Shown here: positions 1 through 7,822 of the stretch, piece after piece
How positions within the stretch are numbered: position 1 is the stretch's first letter
Layout of the letters: the number at the start of each line of letters is the position of its first letter
Assembly: GCF_009569385.1 (NCBI RefSeq)
Contig: NZ_WBOF01000001.1
Coordinates: 4,453,501-4,517,500, forward strand
From: Streptomyces kaniharaensis
Lineage (GTDB): Bacteria > Actinomycetota > Actinomycetes > Streptomycetales > Streptomycetaceae
Length of the DNA stretch: 64,000 nucleotides
Reading direction: 5' to 3'
The notes under the pieces: model-generated
Told to the model about the DNA's origin: nothing
Seen by the model: the letters and a program-made list of their open reading frames with translations, nothing else
The model's database searches: none
Translations under genes and position numbers: made by a program

Positions 1-4
1 AGCC

Positions 5-379
5 GTGCGCGTGGCGGTGGCCGGCCTGGTGGCTCGGGTGCTGGCCGGGTCGGTGACGGACGTGGGTGTCAGCCCGGATGGCCGGGTCGTCCGTTTGCAG
101 GTGGCGTCGGTGACGGCGCTGTCGGCCTGGCATGACCTGGTCGGCCGGGCGTCGGGCGGGGTGGCCTCGCGGGACGTGGGCGGGCTGTCGTGGTTCGTGG
201 ACCTGCCGCCGCTGGTCGAGCTGCCGGGTGTGCGGGTCGAGTTGACCGCGGTGTCCGGCGAGTTCGAGGTGCTGCCGCGGTCGGCGTTGGTGCGGGCGAT
301 GTGCCCGTGGATGCCGCGACTGTGGGAGATCGAGGACCGCGAGGCCGCGGCTGCAGCCAGGCTGGAGGTAGCGGCGTGA
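5..379 (+). CDS. Hypothetical phage early protein, possibly 5'-partial
   Basis: A 124-residue product reads from a GTG at the extreme left edge, so the true start may lie upstream of the window. I recognise no domain. The protein is rich in Val, Ala and Arg and looks soluble. Its TGA overlaps the GTG of the next gene (GTGA), the same translational-coupling pattern used along the whole early operon, which supports it being a real coding frame. Function unknown. Confidence 0.6.
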   Translation: MRVAVAGLVARVLAGSVTDVGVSPDGRVVRLQVASVTALSAWHDLVGRASGGVASRDVGGLSWFVDLPPLVELPGVRVELTAVSGEFEVLPRSALVRAMCPWMPRLWEIEDREAAAAARLEVAA

Positions 380-699
380 TCACGATGGATCTGACCTCGG
401 TCACCGGGGTGGCGGACATCGTCGTTGACGGTGAGCGGTTGTGGGCGTCGTCGGGCGTGAACGGGTGCGGCCGGTTCTGGGCGCTGGTGACGCCGGCCGA
501 TGTGCGGGCGGGCGTGGTGACGGAGCACGCGGACGGCACGGCGGACGCGGTGGTTGGGACGGTGTCCCGGCACGTCGAGTCGGTGCAGGCGGCTGCGGAG
601 TGGGTGGTGGCGGTCCTGCGGGGCGCGGTTCTGTGCCCGTGTGGCTGCGGCTATCCGTTCCACAAGCACGTCCCGATCGCGTCGGGCGGTGCCCGGTGA
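376..699 (+). CDS. Small hypothetical protein with Cys-rich C-terminus
   Basis: 107 residues. I chose the GTG at 376 because it overlaps the preceding stop as GTGA; an in-frame ATG at 385 is the alternative, and a longer upstream extension would only re-read the previous gene. The C-terminus has a Cys-x-Cys-Gly-Cys cluster followed by two histidines (LCPCGCGYPFHKH), which could bind a metal. No known family recognised. It is coupled to the next gene by another GTGA. Confidence 0.6.
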   Translation: MITMDLTSVTGVADIVVDGERLWASSGVNGCGRFWALVTPADVRAGVVTEHADGTADAVVGTVSRHVESVQAAAEWVVAVLRGAVLCPCGCGYPFHKHVPIASGGAR

Positions 700-1139
700 G
701 TGACTTCTCGAGCTCGGTTGCCCGTCGTGCGACCACACTGCTGGCCCGCACGTACGGGGTCCCGCTGGCTCGCAGTGTGGTCGCGGTCCTGGACGGCGAG
801 GGCTTGTTGGCCCGGGCGGCGGACCGGATCAATGGCGCGTTCCCGGTGTGGGTGCGACGGCGGCCGGTGGGTGTGGAGCTGGACGTGACGCCGCTGGTGT
901 CCGCGCTGGTGGTGTCGCTCGCGGCGGAGGCGGCGGAGGACCCGGAGGGCGTCGGGCAGGAGTTGGCGGACCTGTACGGGGCGTCGGGCCCGGAGCGGGA
1001 CGAGCTGGTGCAGAAGCTGGTTGACCGGCTGGGCGGCGCGAACATGCTGCTGACGGCGGCCGACGCACGGCACCTGGCGGACCGGCTGCTGGTCGCAGCC
1101 GGGGGCCACGTCCCGCAGCAGCGCAAGGGGGTGGCGTGA
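696..1139 (+). CDS. Hypothetical phage protein
   Basis: 147 residues starting at a GTG that overlaps the upstream stop. The product is predicted soluble and largely helical, with an acidic stretch around residues 70-100 (AAEAAEDPEGVGQELADLYG). No catalytic motif or known domain is visible. It sits just upstream of two tiny ORFs and the Sak4-like ATPase, so a DNA-metabolism accessory role is possible, but this rests on position only. Confidence 0.6.
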   Translation: MSDFSSSVARRATTLLARTYGVPLARSVVAVLDGEGLLARAADRINGAFPVWVRRRPVGVELDVTPLVSALVVSLAAEAAEDPEGVGQELADLYGASGPERDELVQKLVDRLGGANMLLTAADARHLADRLLVAAGGHVPQQRKGVA

Positions 1140-1297
1140 TGCTCGCCCTGGTGATCGGCGCCTCGCTCGCGGTGTTCGCGGTGTTGCTGTGGCTGGACTG
1201 GCGGGCGCGCCACCGGGTGCGGTCGGTGCCGGCCCGTGAGGTGACGCCGGAGCAGATCCGGTACGCGACTTTCCACACCGAGGAGGACGGCCGGTGA
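1139..1297 (+). CDS. Small single-pass membrane protein
   Basis: 52 residues. The ATG at 1139 shares its A with the previous TGA (TGATG). Residues 2-18 form one hydrophobic segment (LALVIGASLAVFAVLLW) followed by a basic stretch, suggesting a C-in membrane anchor. The C-terminal half is soluble. Phages of actinobacteria often carry such small membrane proteins in early operons; the function is unknown. Confidence 0.5.
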   Translation: MLALVIGASLAVFAVLLWLDWRARHRVRSVPAREVTPEQIRYATFHTEEDGR

Positions 1298-1416
1298 TCC
1301 GCCGCCTCCGCTCGCTGATCGCCCTGCGCGTCGCCTGGCCGTACCCGGCGCTCGAGCTGGCCCGGCCCGACGGCCGTGGCTGGCTGATCTGCCGGCTCCC
1401 CCACCCCAAGAACTGA
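1294..1416 (+). CDS. Tiny hypothetical protein
   Basis: 40 residues, starting at a GTG overlapping the upstream stop (GTGA). Strongly basic N-terminus (IRRLRSLIALR). Too short for a family assignment. The evidence is the conserved stop-start coupling and typical high-GC codon use; it may be non-functional. Confidence 0.35.
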   Translation: MIRRLRSLIALRVAWPYPALELARPDGRGWLICRLPHPKN

Positions 1417-1468
1417 TCAACCCCGGCCGGGGCCACGGCGCCCCGGCCGCTCTCCAACGGAGACACCC

Positions 1469-2638
1469 ATGAGCTTCACGTTCGCCCCCGCCACGCGGGA
1501 GCAGGCCAAGGCCCGCGTGGCCCTCGCCGGGCCGTCCGGGTCCGGCAAGACCTACACCGCCCTGTCGCTGGCCACCAACATGGCCCCCCGCGTCGCGCTG
1601 ATCGACACTGAGCGCGGATCCGCGTCGAAGTACGCCGCTGGCAAGCTCGGCGCCGGCTTCACCTTCGACACCCTGCAGATGTCCAAGTACGACCCCCGTG
1701 ACCTGGTCAAGGCCCTCGCTGCCGCCGGGCAGGCCGGCTACGGGGCCGTGATCGTCGACAGCCTCTCCCACTTCTGGATGGGTACGGGCGGCATGCTCGA
1801 GCTCGTCGACTCCATCGGCAAGCGCTCTGGCGGTGGCGGCCAGTGGGGCGGTTGGAAGGATGCCCGGCCCTTCGAACGGGCCATGATCGACGCCCTGCTG
1901 TCGTACCCCGGGCACGTCATCGTCACGATGCGAACGAAGTCCGAGTGGGTCATCGAGACGAACGAGCGTGGCAAGCAGCAGCCGAAGAAGGTCGGTACGA
2001 AGGCCGAGCAGCGCGACGGCATCGAGTACGAGTTCGACATCGTGGGTGACCTCGACCTGGAGAACACCCTCGTGATCTCCAAGAGCCGGTGCGACGAGCT
2101 GTCCGGCGCCGTGATCAACCGGCCCGGGTCGGACATGGCCGCCACGGTCCTCGCGTGGCTGGAGGACGGCGTCGAGGTCCCGGACGCCGTGGACCTGGTG
2201 GCCGAGGCGATGAGTCCGGCGCTGACCGTGGACGGCGCGCTCGCCCTGCACGCGAAGACCGAGCGGCACAGGCTGCTGGGCGCGGCGATCCTGCACCCGG
2301 AGACCGGCGCCCCGATGTCCCTGGGGGACCTGATCGTTGAGCGGGGCCGGCAGTTGCGGGCCAACGGCGGCCGTCCGTCCGGAACGCAGGGGCCTACTCA
2401 ACCGCCCAGGCCCATGCCCGGACCTGGCACGACGGGGGCCGGTGTGACGGCTCCTGCTGCGGGGCCTGGAGCCCCTGACCGACAGGCGGCCATCGATGCA
2501 CTGCGGTCGGCTGCGCTGGCCACCGGTGTCGAGCGGACCATCGAAGCGGACTTCCGGCAGTCGTACGGCGTGACGGTCGAGGACGCTCCCGTCGCGGCCA
2601 TCCGCGAGATGACCGAGCTGCTGCGAGGTGCGGCGTGA
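1469..2638 (+). CDS. Sak4-like AAA ATPase (phage recombination/annealing ATPase)
   Basis: 389 residues. A Walker A motif (GPSGSGKT) lies at residues 21-28 and a Walker B-like strand (AVIVDS) at about 93-98, giving the RecA-like core seen in phage Sak4/AAA_24 ATPases. Those proteins assist single-strand annealing recombination, usually with an SSB-type partner. After about residue 250 there is a Pro/Gly-rich linker and a short helical C-terminal tail. An RBS (GGAGA) precedes the ATG. The next two genes (a small protein and a DEDD exonuclease) are coupled to it by GTGA overlaps and probably form one recombination/replication unit. No RecT or Erf homologue is visible. Confidence 0.85.
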   Translation: MSFTFAPATREQAKARVALAGPSGSGKTYTALSLATNMAPRVALIDTERGSASKYAAGKLGAGFTFDTLQMSKYDPRDLVKALAAAGQAGYGAVIVDSLSHFWMGTGGMLELVDSIGKRSGGGGQWGGWKDARPFERAMIDALLSYPGHVIVTMRTKSEWVIETNERGKQQPKKVGTKAEQRDGIEYEFDIVGDLDLENTLVISKSRCDELSGAVINRPGSDMAATVLAWLEDGVEVPDAVDLVAEAMSPALTVDGALALHAKTERHRLLGAAILHPETGAPMSLGDLIVERGRQLRANGGRPSGTQGPTQPPRPMPGPGTTGAGVTAPAAGPGAPDRQAAIDALRSAALATGVERTIEADFRQSYGVTVEDAPVAAIREMTELLRGAA

Positions 2639-3162
2639 ACCTCGCGGATCTGGCCGCCCGTGAGGCGGTGTTGAAGGCCCTCGCCGATGAGATCGGTGAC
2701 CAGCTGAAGGCCGTGCGAGCCGCGGTGCAGGCAGAGCTGGACGAGAACCGGGGCGTGCAGCAGGTTGCGGCGGTCCTGCCGGACGGGCGGCAGGTGGCGA
2801 AGGTCAGCCTGACCGACCCGGCGCCGGCCGCCGTCGTGACCGACCAGGAGGCGTTCGTTGCCTGGGTCCGTGACCATCACCCCGATGAGAACGCGGTCAC
2901 TCGGCGGTTCGTGATCGAGGTCCGGCCGGCCACGCAGGCCGCGCTGCTGGCGGAGATGACCGCCGCCGGGGTGCCGCAGTGGTGCGACACGGAGACGGGC
3001 GAGGTGCACACCGTGCCGGGCGTGGAGATCCGGGCGACGCGGGCCCGCTCGCACTCGGTTCGGTTCGACAAGGGTGGCCGGGACCGCGTCGCCGAAGCCT
3101 GGCGCGCAGGTGAGTTGGCCGCGCTGGTCCTGCCGGAGCTGACCGCCGGGGGTGCCGAGTGA
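2635..3162 (+). CDS. Hypothetical protein between Sak4 ATPase and exonuclease
   Basis: 175 residues from a GTG overlapping the ATPase stop. The N-terminal 45 residues look like an amphipathic helix or coiled coil; the rest is mixed alpha/beta. No domain that I can name. Its placement in a tight three-gene unit between the ATPase and exonuclease suggests a role in phage recombination or replication, but this is only inferred from context. Confidence 0.65.
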   Translation: MNLADLAAREAVLKALADEIGDQLKAVRAAVQAELDENRGVQQVAAVLPDGRQVAKVSLTDPAPAAVVTDQEAFVAWVRDHHPDENAVTRRFVIEVRPATQAALLAEMTAAGVPQWCDTETGEVHTVPGVEIRATRARSHSVRFDKGGRDRVAEAWRAGELAALVLPELTAGGAE

Positions 3163-3911
3163 GCTGGCACCTGACGCCGCTTGTCGGCTTCGACGTGGAA
3201 AGTACGGGCGTGGACCCGGAGTCGGACCGAATCGTGACGGCCGCGGTCCTGTGGGTGGGCCCGCAGCGGTCGGCCAACGCGGAGGACAACGCGATCCGGT
3301 GGAAGGCGATCGACCGGTACGGGTGGGTCGCGAATCCGGGGGTGGAGATCCCCGAGGGCGCCGCGAAGCTGCACAACATCACGACGGAGCACGCCCGCGC
3401 AGTCGGCCGCCCGGCCGCGCGGGTGGTGCAGGAGATCGGCATCGCCCTGGCCGAGCGCATCGCCGAGGGCACGCCCATCGTGGCCATGAACGCGGTTTAC
3501 GACCTGACCATGCTGGACCGGGAGTTGCAGCGCCACGGTCACCGCCCGCTCGCGGTGCAGGCGGGCCGGGAGCCGGTCGTCGTGGACCCGCTGGTGTTGG
3601 ACCGGCAGGTTGACCGGTACCGGCGCGGGAAGCGCACCCTGACCGCGCTGTGCCAGCACTACGGCGTGAAGCTCGACGACGCGCACGAGGCCGCGGCCGA
3701 CGCGCTCGCCGCGATCCGGGTCGCCGTCGCGATCGCCGAGCGCCACCCCGCGATCGGCGGAGCCTCTATCGCTGACCTCCACACGGCCCAGACCGCCTGG
3801 GCTGGCGAGCAGGCCGACAACCTGCGGCAGTACCTGGCCCGGCAGAACCGCGACGTCTCCGGCGTGCACGGGCACTGGCCGCTCATCCCCCGGCAGGGGG
3901 TGGCGCGGTGA
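3159..3911 (+). CDS. DEDD-family 3'-5' exonuclease (DnaQ/RNase T-like)
   Basis: 250 residues from a GTG overlapping the previous stop. All three exonuclease motifs are visible: Exo I with D12 and E14 (GFDVEST), Exo II around residues 111-121 (NAVYDLTMLDREL) with D115, and Exo III around 176-181 (HEAAAD), the H-x4-D form typical of DEDDh enzymes. The product should remove 3' nucleotides from DNA or RNA in the cytoplasm using two metal ions. It is a stand-alone exonuclease with no polymerase domain. Neighbours suggest a role in phage recombination or replication. Confidence 0.88.
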   Translation: MSWHLTPLVGFDVESTGVDPESDRIVTAAVLWVGPQRSANAEDNAIRWKAIDRYGWVANPGVEIPEGAAKLHNITTEHARAVGRPAARVVQEIGIALAERIAEGTPIVAMNAVYDLTMLDRELQRHGHRPLAVQAGREPVVVDPLVLDRQVDRYRRGKRTLTALCQHYGVKLDDAHEAAADALAAIRVAVAIAERHPAIGGASIADLHTAQTAWAGEQADNLRQYLARQNRDVSGVHGHWPLIPRQGVAR

Positions 3912-4789
3912 AGACCGTCACGTTCGAGCACGGCACGGTGACCGGCTACAAGTACCGCGGCTGCAAGTGCCTGGCCTGCTGCAACGCGTACGCCGCCTAC
4001 CAGCGCACCCGAAACCGGAAGCGCGCCTACGGCACCTGGCAGCCCTTGGTCGACGCCGCCCCGGCACGCAAGCACCTGGAGGCCCTGCACGCCCGCGGCA
4101 TGGCATGGGAGCAGATCGCCCGCGTGTCCGGTGTCCCGGTCACGGAGCTGCGACGGCTGCGGATTCCGATGGGCAGCCACCAGCCGCCGGAACGGATCCG
4201 GCGCGAGCGCGCCCAACTACTGCTGGCCGTCGAGTTCGACGTCGCGCCGACCACGCCCAAGGCGCTGGTCCCGTCCGTCGGGACGGCTCGACGAGTCCAG
4301 GGATTGCGGGCGATCGGCTGGCCGCTGCCGGTCCTCACGGAACGGTCCGGTCTGTCCCGGCACGCGCTGACTGGCGCGATGCGCCAGGCCATGGTGCAGG
4401 AGACCACGAGGACCGCAGTCGTCGAGCTGTACGACGACCTGAAGGACCAGGACCCGCGCCGTCACGGCGTGCCCGACGAATCGACTCGGAAGGCCATCAC
4501 CTGGGCGGCTCGCTCAGGTTGGGCGGCGCCGAACTGCTGGCTCAGCAGCGACATCGACGACCCGGACGCGAAGCCGGGCCCGCCGGAGGGCCGCCGCTAC
4601 TCAAGCCCGTCGGCCGGCGACCGTCGGCAGGCGATCGTCGACGACACCGCCGAACTGGCCAGCCAGGGATGCACGCGTGAGGTGATCGCCGTCCGGCTCG
4701 GCGTCAGTTGGGAGGCGGTTCAGCGGGCACACAGCCGCGCCGGTGTCCGCATCCCGCCGATCCTCAGCTCGGGATCGGTGGCGGCATGA
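3908..4789 (+). CDS. Putative DNA-binding protein with N-terminal Cys/His motif
   Basis: 293 residues. The N-terminus has HGTVTGYKYRGCKCLACC followed by a very basic helix, a short motif that recurs in actinophage regulators; a related one is in the LuxR-type gene at 11,043. Three helix-turn-helix-like segments follow, near residues 65-85 (WEQIARVSGVPVTELRR), 145-160 (LTERSGLSRHALTGAM) and 255-275 (REVIAVRLGVSWEAVQRA). This suggests a DNA-binding regulator, possibly of early transcription. The assignment is from motif shape only. Confidence 0.6.
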   Translation: MKTVTFEHGTVTGYKYRGCKCLACCNAYAAYQRTRNRKRAYGTWQPLVDAAPARKHLEALHARGMAWEQIARVSGVPVTELRRLRIPMGSHQPPERIRRERAQLLLAVEFDVAPTTPKALVPSVGTARRVQGLRAIGWPLPVLTERSGLSRHALTGAMRQAMVQETTRTAVVELYDDLKDQDPRRHGVPDESTRKAITWAARSGWAAPNCWLSSDIDDPDAKPGPPEGRRYSSPSAGDRRQAIVDDTAELASQGCTREVIAVRLGVSWEAVQRAHSRAGVRIPPILSSGSVAA

Positions 4790-4965
4790 GCCACTACCGG
4801 GACCCAGCGGCCAAGCCGGACGCCACGATCGCGTCGCTGACGCTCACGCCGGTCGCCGAGGAGGACCGGGAACGGGCCCGCCGGTACGTCGCCCGTCGAG
4901 CCCGGGACGAGGCGGATAAGGCGCTGCTGCTGACCGCTCTCGGCCTCGACCAGCCGCCCGCGTGA
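4786..4965 (+). CDS. Small hypothetical protein
   Basis: 59 residues. The ATG overlaps the upstream stop (ATGA), which sets the start; a longer in-frame extension would duplicate the upstream gene. The C-terminal half is a charged helix (EEDRERARRYVARRARDEA). No known family. Confidence 0.5.
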   Translation: MSHYRDPAAKPDATIASLTLTPVAEEDRERARRYVARRARDEADKALLLTALGLDQPPA

Positions 4966-5108
4966 CCTGCGGCCAGTGGCTGCCCGCAGTCGGCAAGCAC
5001 TGCGGGCAGCCCGCCCGGCCCTACCTTCCGGGGCCCCGTTGCCCCGACCACACGCCGGCCAAGCAGGCCGGACACCCCGAACCACCAGACCCGAAGGACG
5101 CTCAGTGA
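4962..5108 (+). CDS. Tiny Cys/His-rich protein (possible zinc ribbon)
   Basis: 48 residues from a GTG overlapping the previous stop; the next gene also overlaps its stop (GTGA), so both ends are set by coupling. Ordered residues C3, C14 (in KHCGQP), C27 and H30 (in CPDHTP) resemble a short zinc ribbon with two Cys/His pairs. Function unknown; one of several mini zinc proteins in this operon. Confidence 0.5.
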   Translation: MTCGQWLPAVGKHCGQPARPYLPGPRCPDHTPAKQAGHPEPPDPKDAQ

Positions 5109-5560
5109 ACGACGACCAGACCGTCGCCCTGATCCAGCAGGCCATCGGCAGCGCCGCCCACGGTGACATCGACACCGCCGCGCGCGCCCTCGAATCCCTT
5201 GGCCAGGCCAGCGACAACAACCGCATGTACGGGGTGTGCTGCGCGATCGCCACCACCGGCACCCACACCCTCCGGCTCTTGTATGGATCGCAGGCCCCCA
5301 CGGCCGACAACGGCGCCATGTGGGCGACGACCGAACTCACGCCCGGCGCGTTCGCGGCCGACCCGGCCGAGGCGTTCGCGATGCGCTTCCTCGTGGCCTA
5401 CAGCAACGGCGACACGGACACCTGCCTGGCCCTGTTCGAGACCGCGTTGAAGGCGGGCGGCGAACAGTACGTCTCCTCGGTCTGCGCTCTGCTGACGGCG
5501 GTCGCCAAGCTGGTCCGCCTCGCGCTGGACGAGAAGGCCGCCGGACGCCTGCCGGCCTAA
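5105..5560 (+). CDS. Hypothetical phage protein
   Basis: 151 residues from GTG 5105 (GTGA overlap). Mostly alpha-helical, with acidic and alanine-rich segments. No transmembrane helix or catalytic motif. It resembles small helical proteins next to replication genes in Streptomyces phages, but no named family is recognised. A strong hairpin follows the stop, so it probably ends a transcription unit. Confidence 0.6.
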   Translation: MNDDQTVALIQQAIGSAAHGDIDTAARALESLGQASDNNRMYGVCCAIATTGTHTLRLLYGSQAPTADNGAMWATTELTPGAFAADPAEAFAMRFLVAYSNGDTDTCLALFETALKAGGEQYVSSVCALLTAVAKLVRLALDEKAAGRLPA

Positions 5561-5571
5561 CCCGCCTGACT

Positions 5572-5606
5572 GCCTGGGGCGGGGTGTCACCGCCCCCGCC
5601 CCAGGC
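5572..5606 (+). terminator. Strong hairpin between early gene blocks
   Basis: Arms GCCTGGGGCGGGG (5572-5584) and CCCCGCCCCAGGC (5594-5606) are perfect 13-bp complements around a 9-nt loop. There is no U-tract, as is common for actinobacterial terminators. It separates the gene ending at 5560 from the replication initiator at 5649 and could terminate or attenuate transcription. Confidence 0.55.
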
Positions 5607-5648
5607 CACCAACCCACCTCCCCGCACCAACTGACCGGAGACCAGCAC

Positions 5649-6584
5649 ATGGCCGAGAAGGACCGGCGCACTTACGTCCGTGTCCACGACGGGCTGACGG
5701 ACCACCCGAAGATCATCGAGGTGGGCGGGGAGGCCGCGTGGCTGTACGTCAGCGCGCTCTGCTACTCGTCGCGTCAGCTGACCGACGGCCTGGTTCCGAA
5801 GCGTCTGATCCCTCGACTGACCGACGGAAGCCAACCCGAAGCAAGTGCTTCGGCACTGCTTCGCGTTGGCTTGCTTCACGAGGGCGAACACGACTGCCCT
5901 CGATGCCCCGTCGGAGGGCCCGACATGTACGTCGTGCACGACTACCTCGTCCACCAGAGGTCCGCTGCGGAGGTGACAGAGCTCCGCGAGAAGCGCTCCG
6001 CCGCAGGTCAGCGGGGTGGAAGGCGCTCGGGCGAGTCCCGTCGGGCCGCCTCCAGCGCCGAAGCAAACGGTGAAGCAAGTGCTTCAGCAAAACCGAAGCA
6101 AACGCGAACCAAAACCGAAGCAGAGACAGAGACAGAGACAGAGGTAGAAGAAGTACTACGTACTTCTTCACGTACGCGCCGCAAGACCGGCCACGACGAG
6201 CCGCCGAGGGCCGACGTCGAACGCGTCTGCCGAGCCCTCGCCGACGCCGTCGAAGCCAACGGCTCCAAGCGGCCCACCATCACCAAGCAGTGGCGGGACT
6301 CCGCCCGGCTGCTGATCGACAAGGACGGCCGGACCGTTGAGCAGGTCCTCGGCGCCATCGAGTGGTCGCAGAACAACGACTTCTGGCGGGCCGCCGTCCA
6401 GTCGATGCCCAAGCTCCGCAAGCAGTACGACCAGATGCGCCTCCAGGCCATGCGCAACCAGCCCGGCGCGAGCCTCGCCCCGACCGGCACCGGCGGCCAC
6501 CGGCCATCCACCACTGACCAGCGCGTCCAGCAAGGCCTCGCCCTCGTCGAGGAGCTCCGCGCGCTCGAAGGAGAGCACCAGTGA
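5649..6584 (+). CDS. Phage replication initiator / replisome organiser-like protein
   Basis: 311 residues, RBS (GGAGA) upstream. The N-terminal 110 residues (RTYVRVHDGLTDHPKIIEVG, then AWLYVSALCYSSRQLTDG) match the winged-helix N-terminus of phage replisome-organiser proteins. A low-complexity linker spans about residues 137-180, and a helical C-terminal domain (about 190-290, with WRDSARLLIDKDGRTVEQV and FWRAAVQSMPKLRKQYDQM) resembles DnaD/helicase-loader-like tails. The linker is encoded by a locally AT-rich stretch packed with GAAGCA repeats and a perfect dyad, as in lambda O-type initiators that carry the origin inside their gene. The protein probably binds that origin and recruits the host helicase. 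Confidence 0.72.
   Translation: MAEKDRRTYVRVHDGLTDHPKIIEVGGEAAWLYVSALCYSSRQLTDGLVPKRLIPRLTDGSQPEASASALLRVGLLHEGEHDCPRCPVGGPDMYVVHDYLVHQRSAAEVTELREKRSAAGQRGGRRSGESRRAASSAEANGEASASAKPKQTRTKTEAETETETEVEEVLRTSSRTRRKTGHDEPPRADVERVCRALADAVEANGSKRPTITKQWRDSARLLIDKDGRTVEQVLGAIEWSQNNDFWRAAVQSMPKLRKQYDQMRLQAMRNQPGASLAPTGTGGHRPSTTDQRVQQGLALVEELRALEGEHQ
5838..5877. repeat. GAAGCA/TGCTTC repeat cluster in initiator gene (upstream part)
   Basis: An inverted repeat GAAGCA-AG-TGCTTC lies at 5838-5851, followed by further TGCTTC copies at 5857-5862 and 5872-5877. The same 14-bp unit recurs at 6072-6085. These look like iteron half-sites for the initiator encoded here. Confidence 0.5.
6060..6169. other. Candidate phage replication origin inside the initiator gene
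   Basis: This stretch stands out from its ~70% GC surroundings. It has GAAGCAAACG at 6060-6069 and again at 6095-6104, GAAGCAAGTGCTTC at 6072-6085, another GAAGCA at 6117-6122, a run of GAGACA repeats at about 6123-6141, and a perfect dyad with 10-bp arms GAAGAAGTAC (6147-6156) and GTACTTCTTC (6160-6169) around TAC. Iterons, an easily melted purine-rich tract and a dyad inside the initiator ORF are the layout of lambdoid origins. Inferred, not proven. Confidence 0.5.
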
Positions 6585-7123
6585 CCCCGTCCCAGGTAGC
6601 CGAACTCCTCACTATGGCATCCGCCTTCGACCGACGCACCGTCGGTAAGACCGACGTCATGGCCTGGCACCTCGTCCTCCGCGACGTCGACTTCGAGCAG
6701 GCCCAGGCTGCCGTAGCGGCTCACTACGCCGATACCCGCGACTGGATCATGCCGTCCGACATTCGCCACCGGGTTCGCAAGCAACGGGACCAGGCCGCCG
6801 CCGACATTCAGGGCCCCGGTCTGCCCGCCGAAATCCCCGACGCCGACCCCGACGACGTTCCCGCCTACCTTGAGGCACTTCGGCGGCAGCGGTACCGGGC
6901 CGCCATCGGCGCGGACCTTCGGCCCCGATCGGTTGCCGAACTCACCGCCGGCGTCGGCAAGGAGATCCCCGCCGAGCACCAGCCGGTACGCCGTCCCGGC
7001 CCGCTTGGCGTCGAGTGCCCTCGTTGCCACGCCCCGATCGGGCACGCCTGCCGCACCAACGTCTTCGCCAAGCGAATGGCCGACGTCCACCCGTCCCGGC
7101 TCGACGCATCCCGGGCCGCCTGA
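6581..7123 (+). CDS. Replication-associated protein with C-terminal zinc motif
   Basis: 180 residues from a GTG overlapping the initiator stop. The N-terminal part (about 1-75) is helical (VAELLTMASAFDRRTVGKTD, then a tryptophan-containing repeat) and resembles loader-like proteins that follow phage initiators. The C-terminus carries CPRC-x7-C with a downstream HPSRLDA, a small zinc-finger motif common in actinophages and repeated in the next gene. A helicase-loader or primosome accessory role is likely from position but not demonstrated. Confidence 0.6.
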   Translation: MTPSQVAELLTMASAFDRRTVGKTDVMAWHLVLRDVDFEQAQAAVAAHYADTRDWIMPSDIRHRVRKQRDQAAADIQGPGLPAEIPDADPDDVPAYLEALRRQRYRAAIGADLRPRSVAELTAGVGKEIPAEHQPVRRPGPLGVECPRCHAPIGHACRTNVFAKRMADVHPSRLDASRAA

Positions 7124-7311
7124 TGGGCGCCCCGATGCCCGCCGGCCTCCGCCGCAACGAGCGCCCGCCCGAGTGGGCCATCCCCTGCCCCATCCAGCAC
7201 TGCCGTGCCAAGCCCGGCACCCCCTGCCACACCCCCACCGGCCGCCGCCTCGCCGCCGGCAGCCACCCCAGCCGGCTCGAAGCCTGGCTCACCCGCCCGC
7301 ACGCTGCCTGA
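7123..7311 (+). CDS. Mini zinc-finger protein, paralogue of the preceding C-terminus
   Basis: 62 residues. The ATG shares its A with the upstream TGA. It carries CPIQHCRAKPGTPC and a downstream HPSR, the same C/C/C/H layout as the C-terminus of the preceding protein, suggesting local duplication of a zinc-binding module. Likely a nucleic-acid-binding accessory; no partner known. Confidence 0.6.
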   Translation: MGAPMPAGLRRNERPPEWAIPCPIQHCRAKPGTPCHTPTGRRLAAGSHPSRLEAWLTRPHAA

Positions 7312-7326
7312 CCCCAGGAGCACCCA

Positions 7327-7548
7327 GTGACCGACTTCCCGATCCCCACCGGCCCCCTCGACAAGGCCCCCGTCGGCTACCGCGACGACGCCGACAACGA
7401 GACCGCCCTCCTCGCCGCGTTGGCCGCCGCCGGCGTCCAGCTCGGCAAGTACGACGAGCGCCTCGTCACCTGGCTCGCCTCCTGGGAGTGGGCCACCGTC
7501 GCCCCCATCGCCAGCTGGATCACCCGCGCCAACCAGCCCGCCGCCTGA
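7327..7548 (+). CDS. Small hypothetical protein
   Basis: 73 residues, GTG start with AGGAG about 8 nt upstream. Acidic N-terminal half, then a helical segment (DERLVTWLASWEWATVAPIA) ending in an amphipathic tail. Unknown function; typical helical mini-protein of actinophage early operons. Confidence 0.55.
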   Translation: MTDFPIPTGPLDKAPVGYRDDADNETALLAALAAAGVQLGKYDERLVTWLASWEWATVAPIASWITRANQPAA

Positions 7549-7558
7549 GGAGATCACC

Positions 7559-7822
7559 GTGACCACGCCCAGTGCCAGCAGATTCCTCCCGCTCAACGGA
7601 CTCGGCCGCGTTCAGTTCGTCGACTTCGATGGTGACGCCGCGACCATCGTCCCGGCCAGCTTCATCGCCGACGGCCAGACCTGCGCCGCCGTCTACATCG
7701 ACACCAGCGACAACGGCGTGTACGTGCCCCTCGACGCGATCGACGAGTTCATCGCCGCGATCCGTGAGGTCGCCCGTGTCGCCGCCGAGCGCGCCAACAC
7801 CGCCGCGGAGACCGCCCGATGA
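7559..7822 (+). CDS. Small hypothetical protein
   Basis: 87 residues, GTG start preceded by GAGGAG. The N-terminal half is predicted beta-rich (GRVQFVDFDGDAATIVPASF) and the C-terminal half is one long helix (DEFIAAIREVARVAAERANT). No family recognised. Coupled by ATGA to the next gene. Confidence 0.55.
   Translation: MTTPSASRFLPLNGLGRVQFVDFDGDAATIVPASFIADGQTCAAVYIDTSDNGVYVPLDAIDEFIAAIREVARVAAERANTAAETAR

Noticed and set aside
190-375. Extended start for the gene at 376
   Set aside because: The extra residues are an off-frame reading of the preceding gene; the GTGA overlap at 376 is the pattern used throughout.
401-2401. Very long opposite-strand frames (e.g. 666 codons here, 958 codons at 55,478-58,354)
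   Set aside because: They are antisense shadows caused by high GC3 in real genes; their products are Arg/Pro/Gly low complexity without domains.
6123-6146. GAGACA repeats as a CRISPR-like or transposon feature
   Set aside because: Too short and not spaced; better read as part of the origin/linker of the initiator gene.
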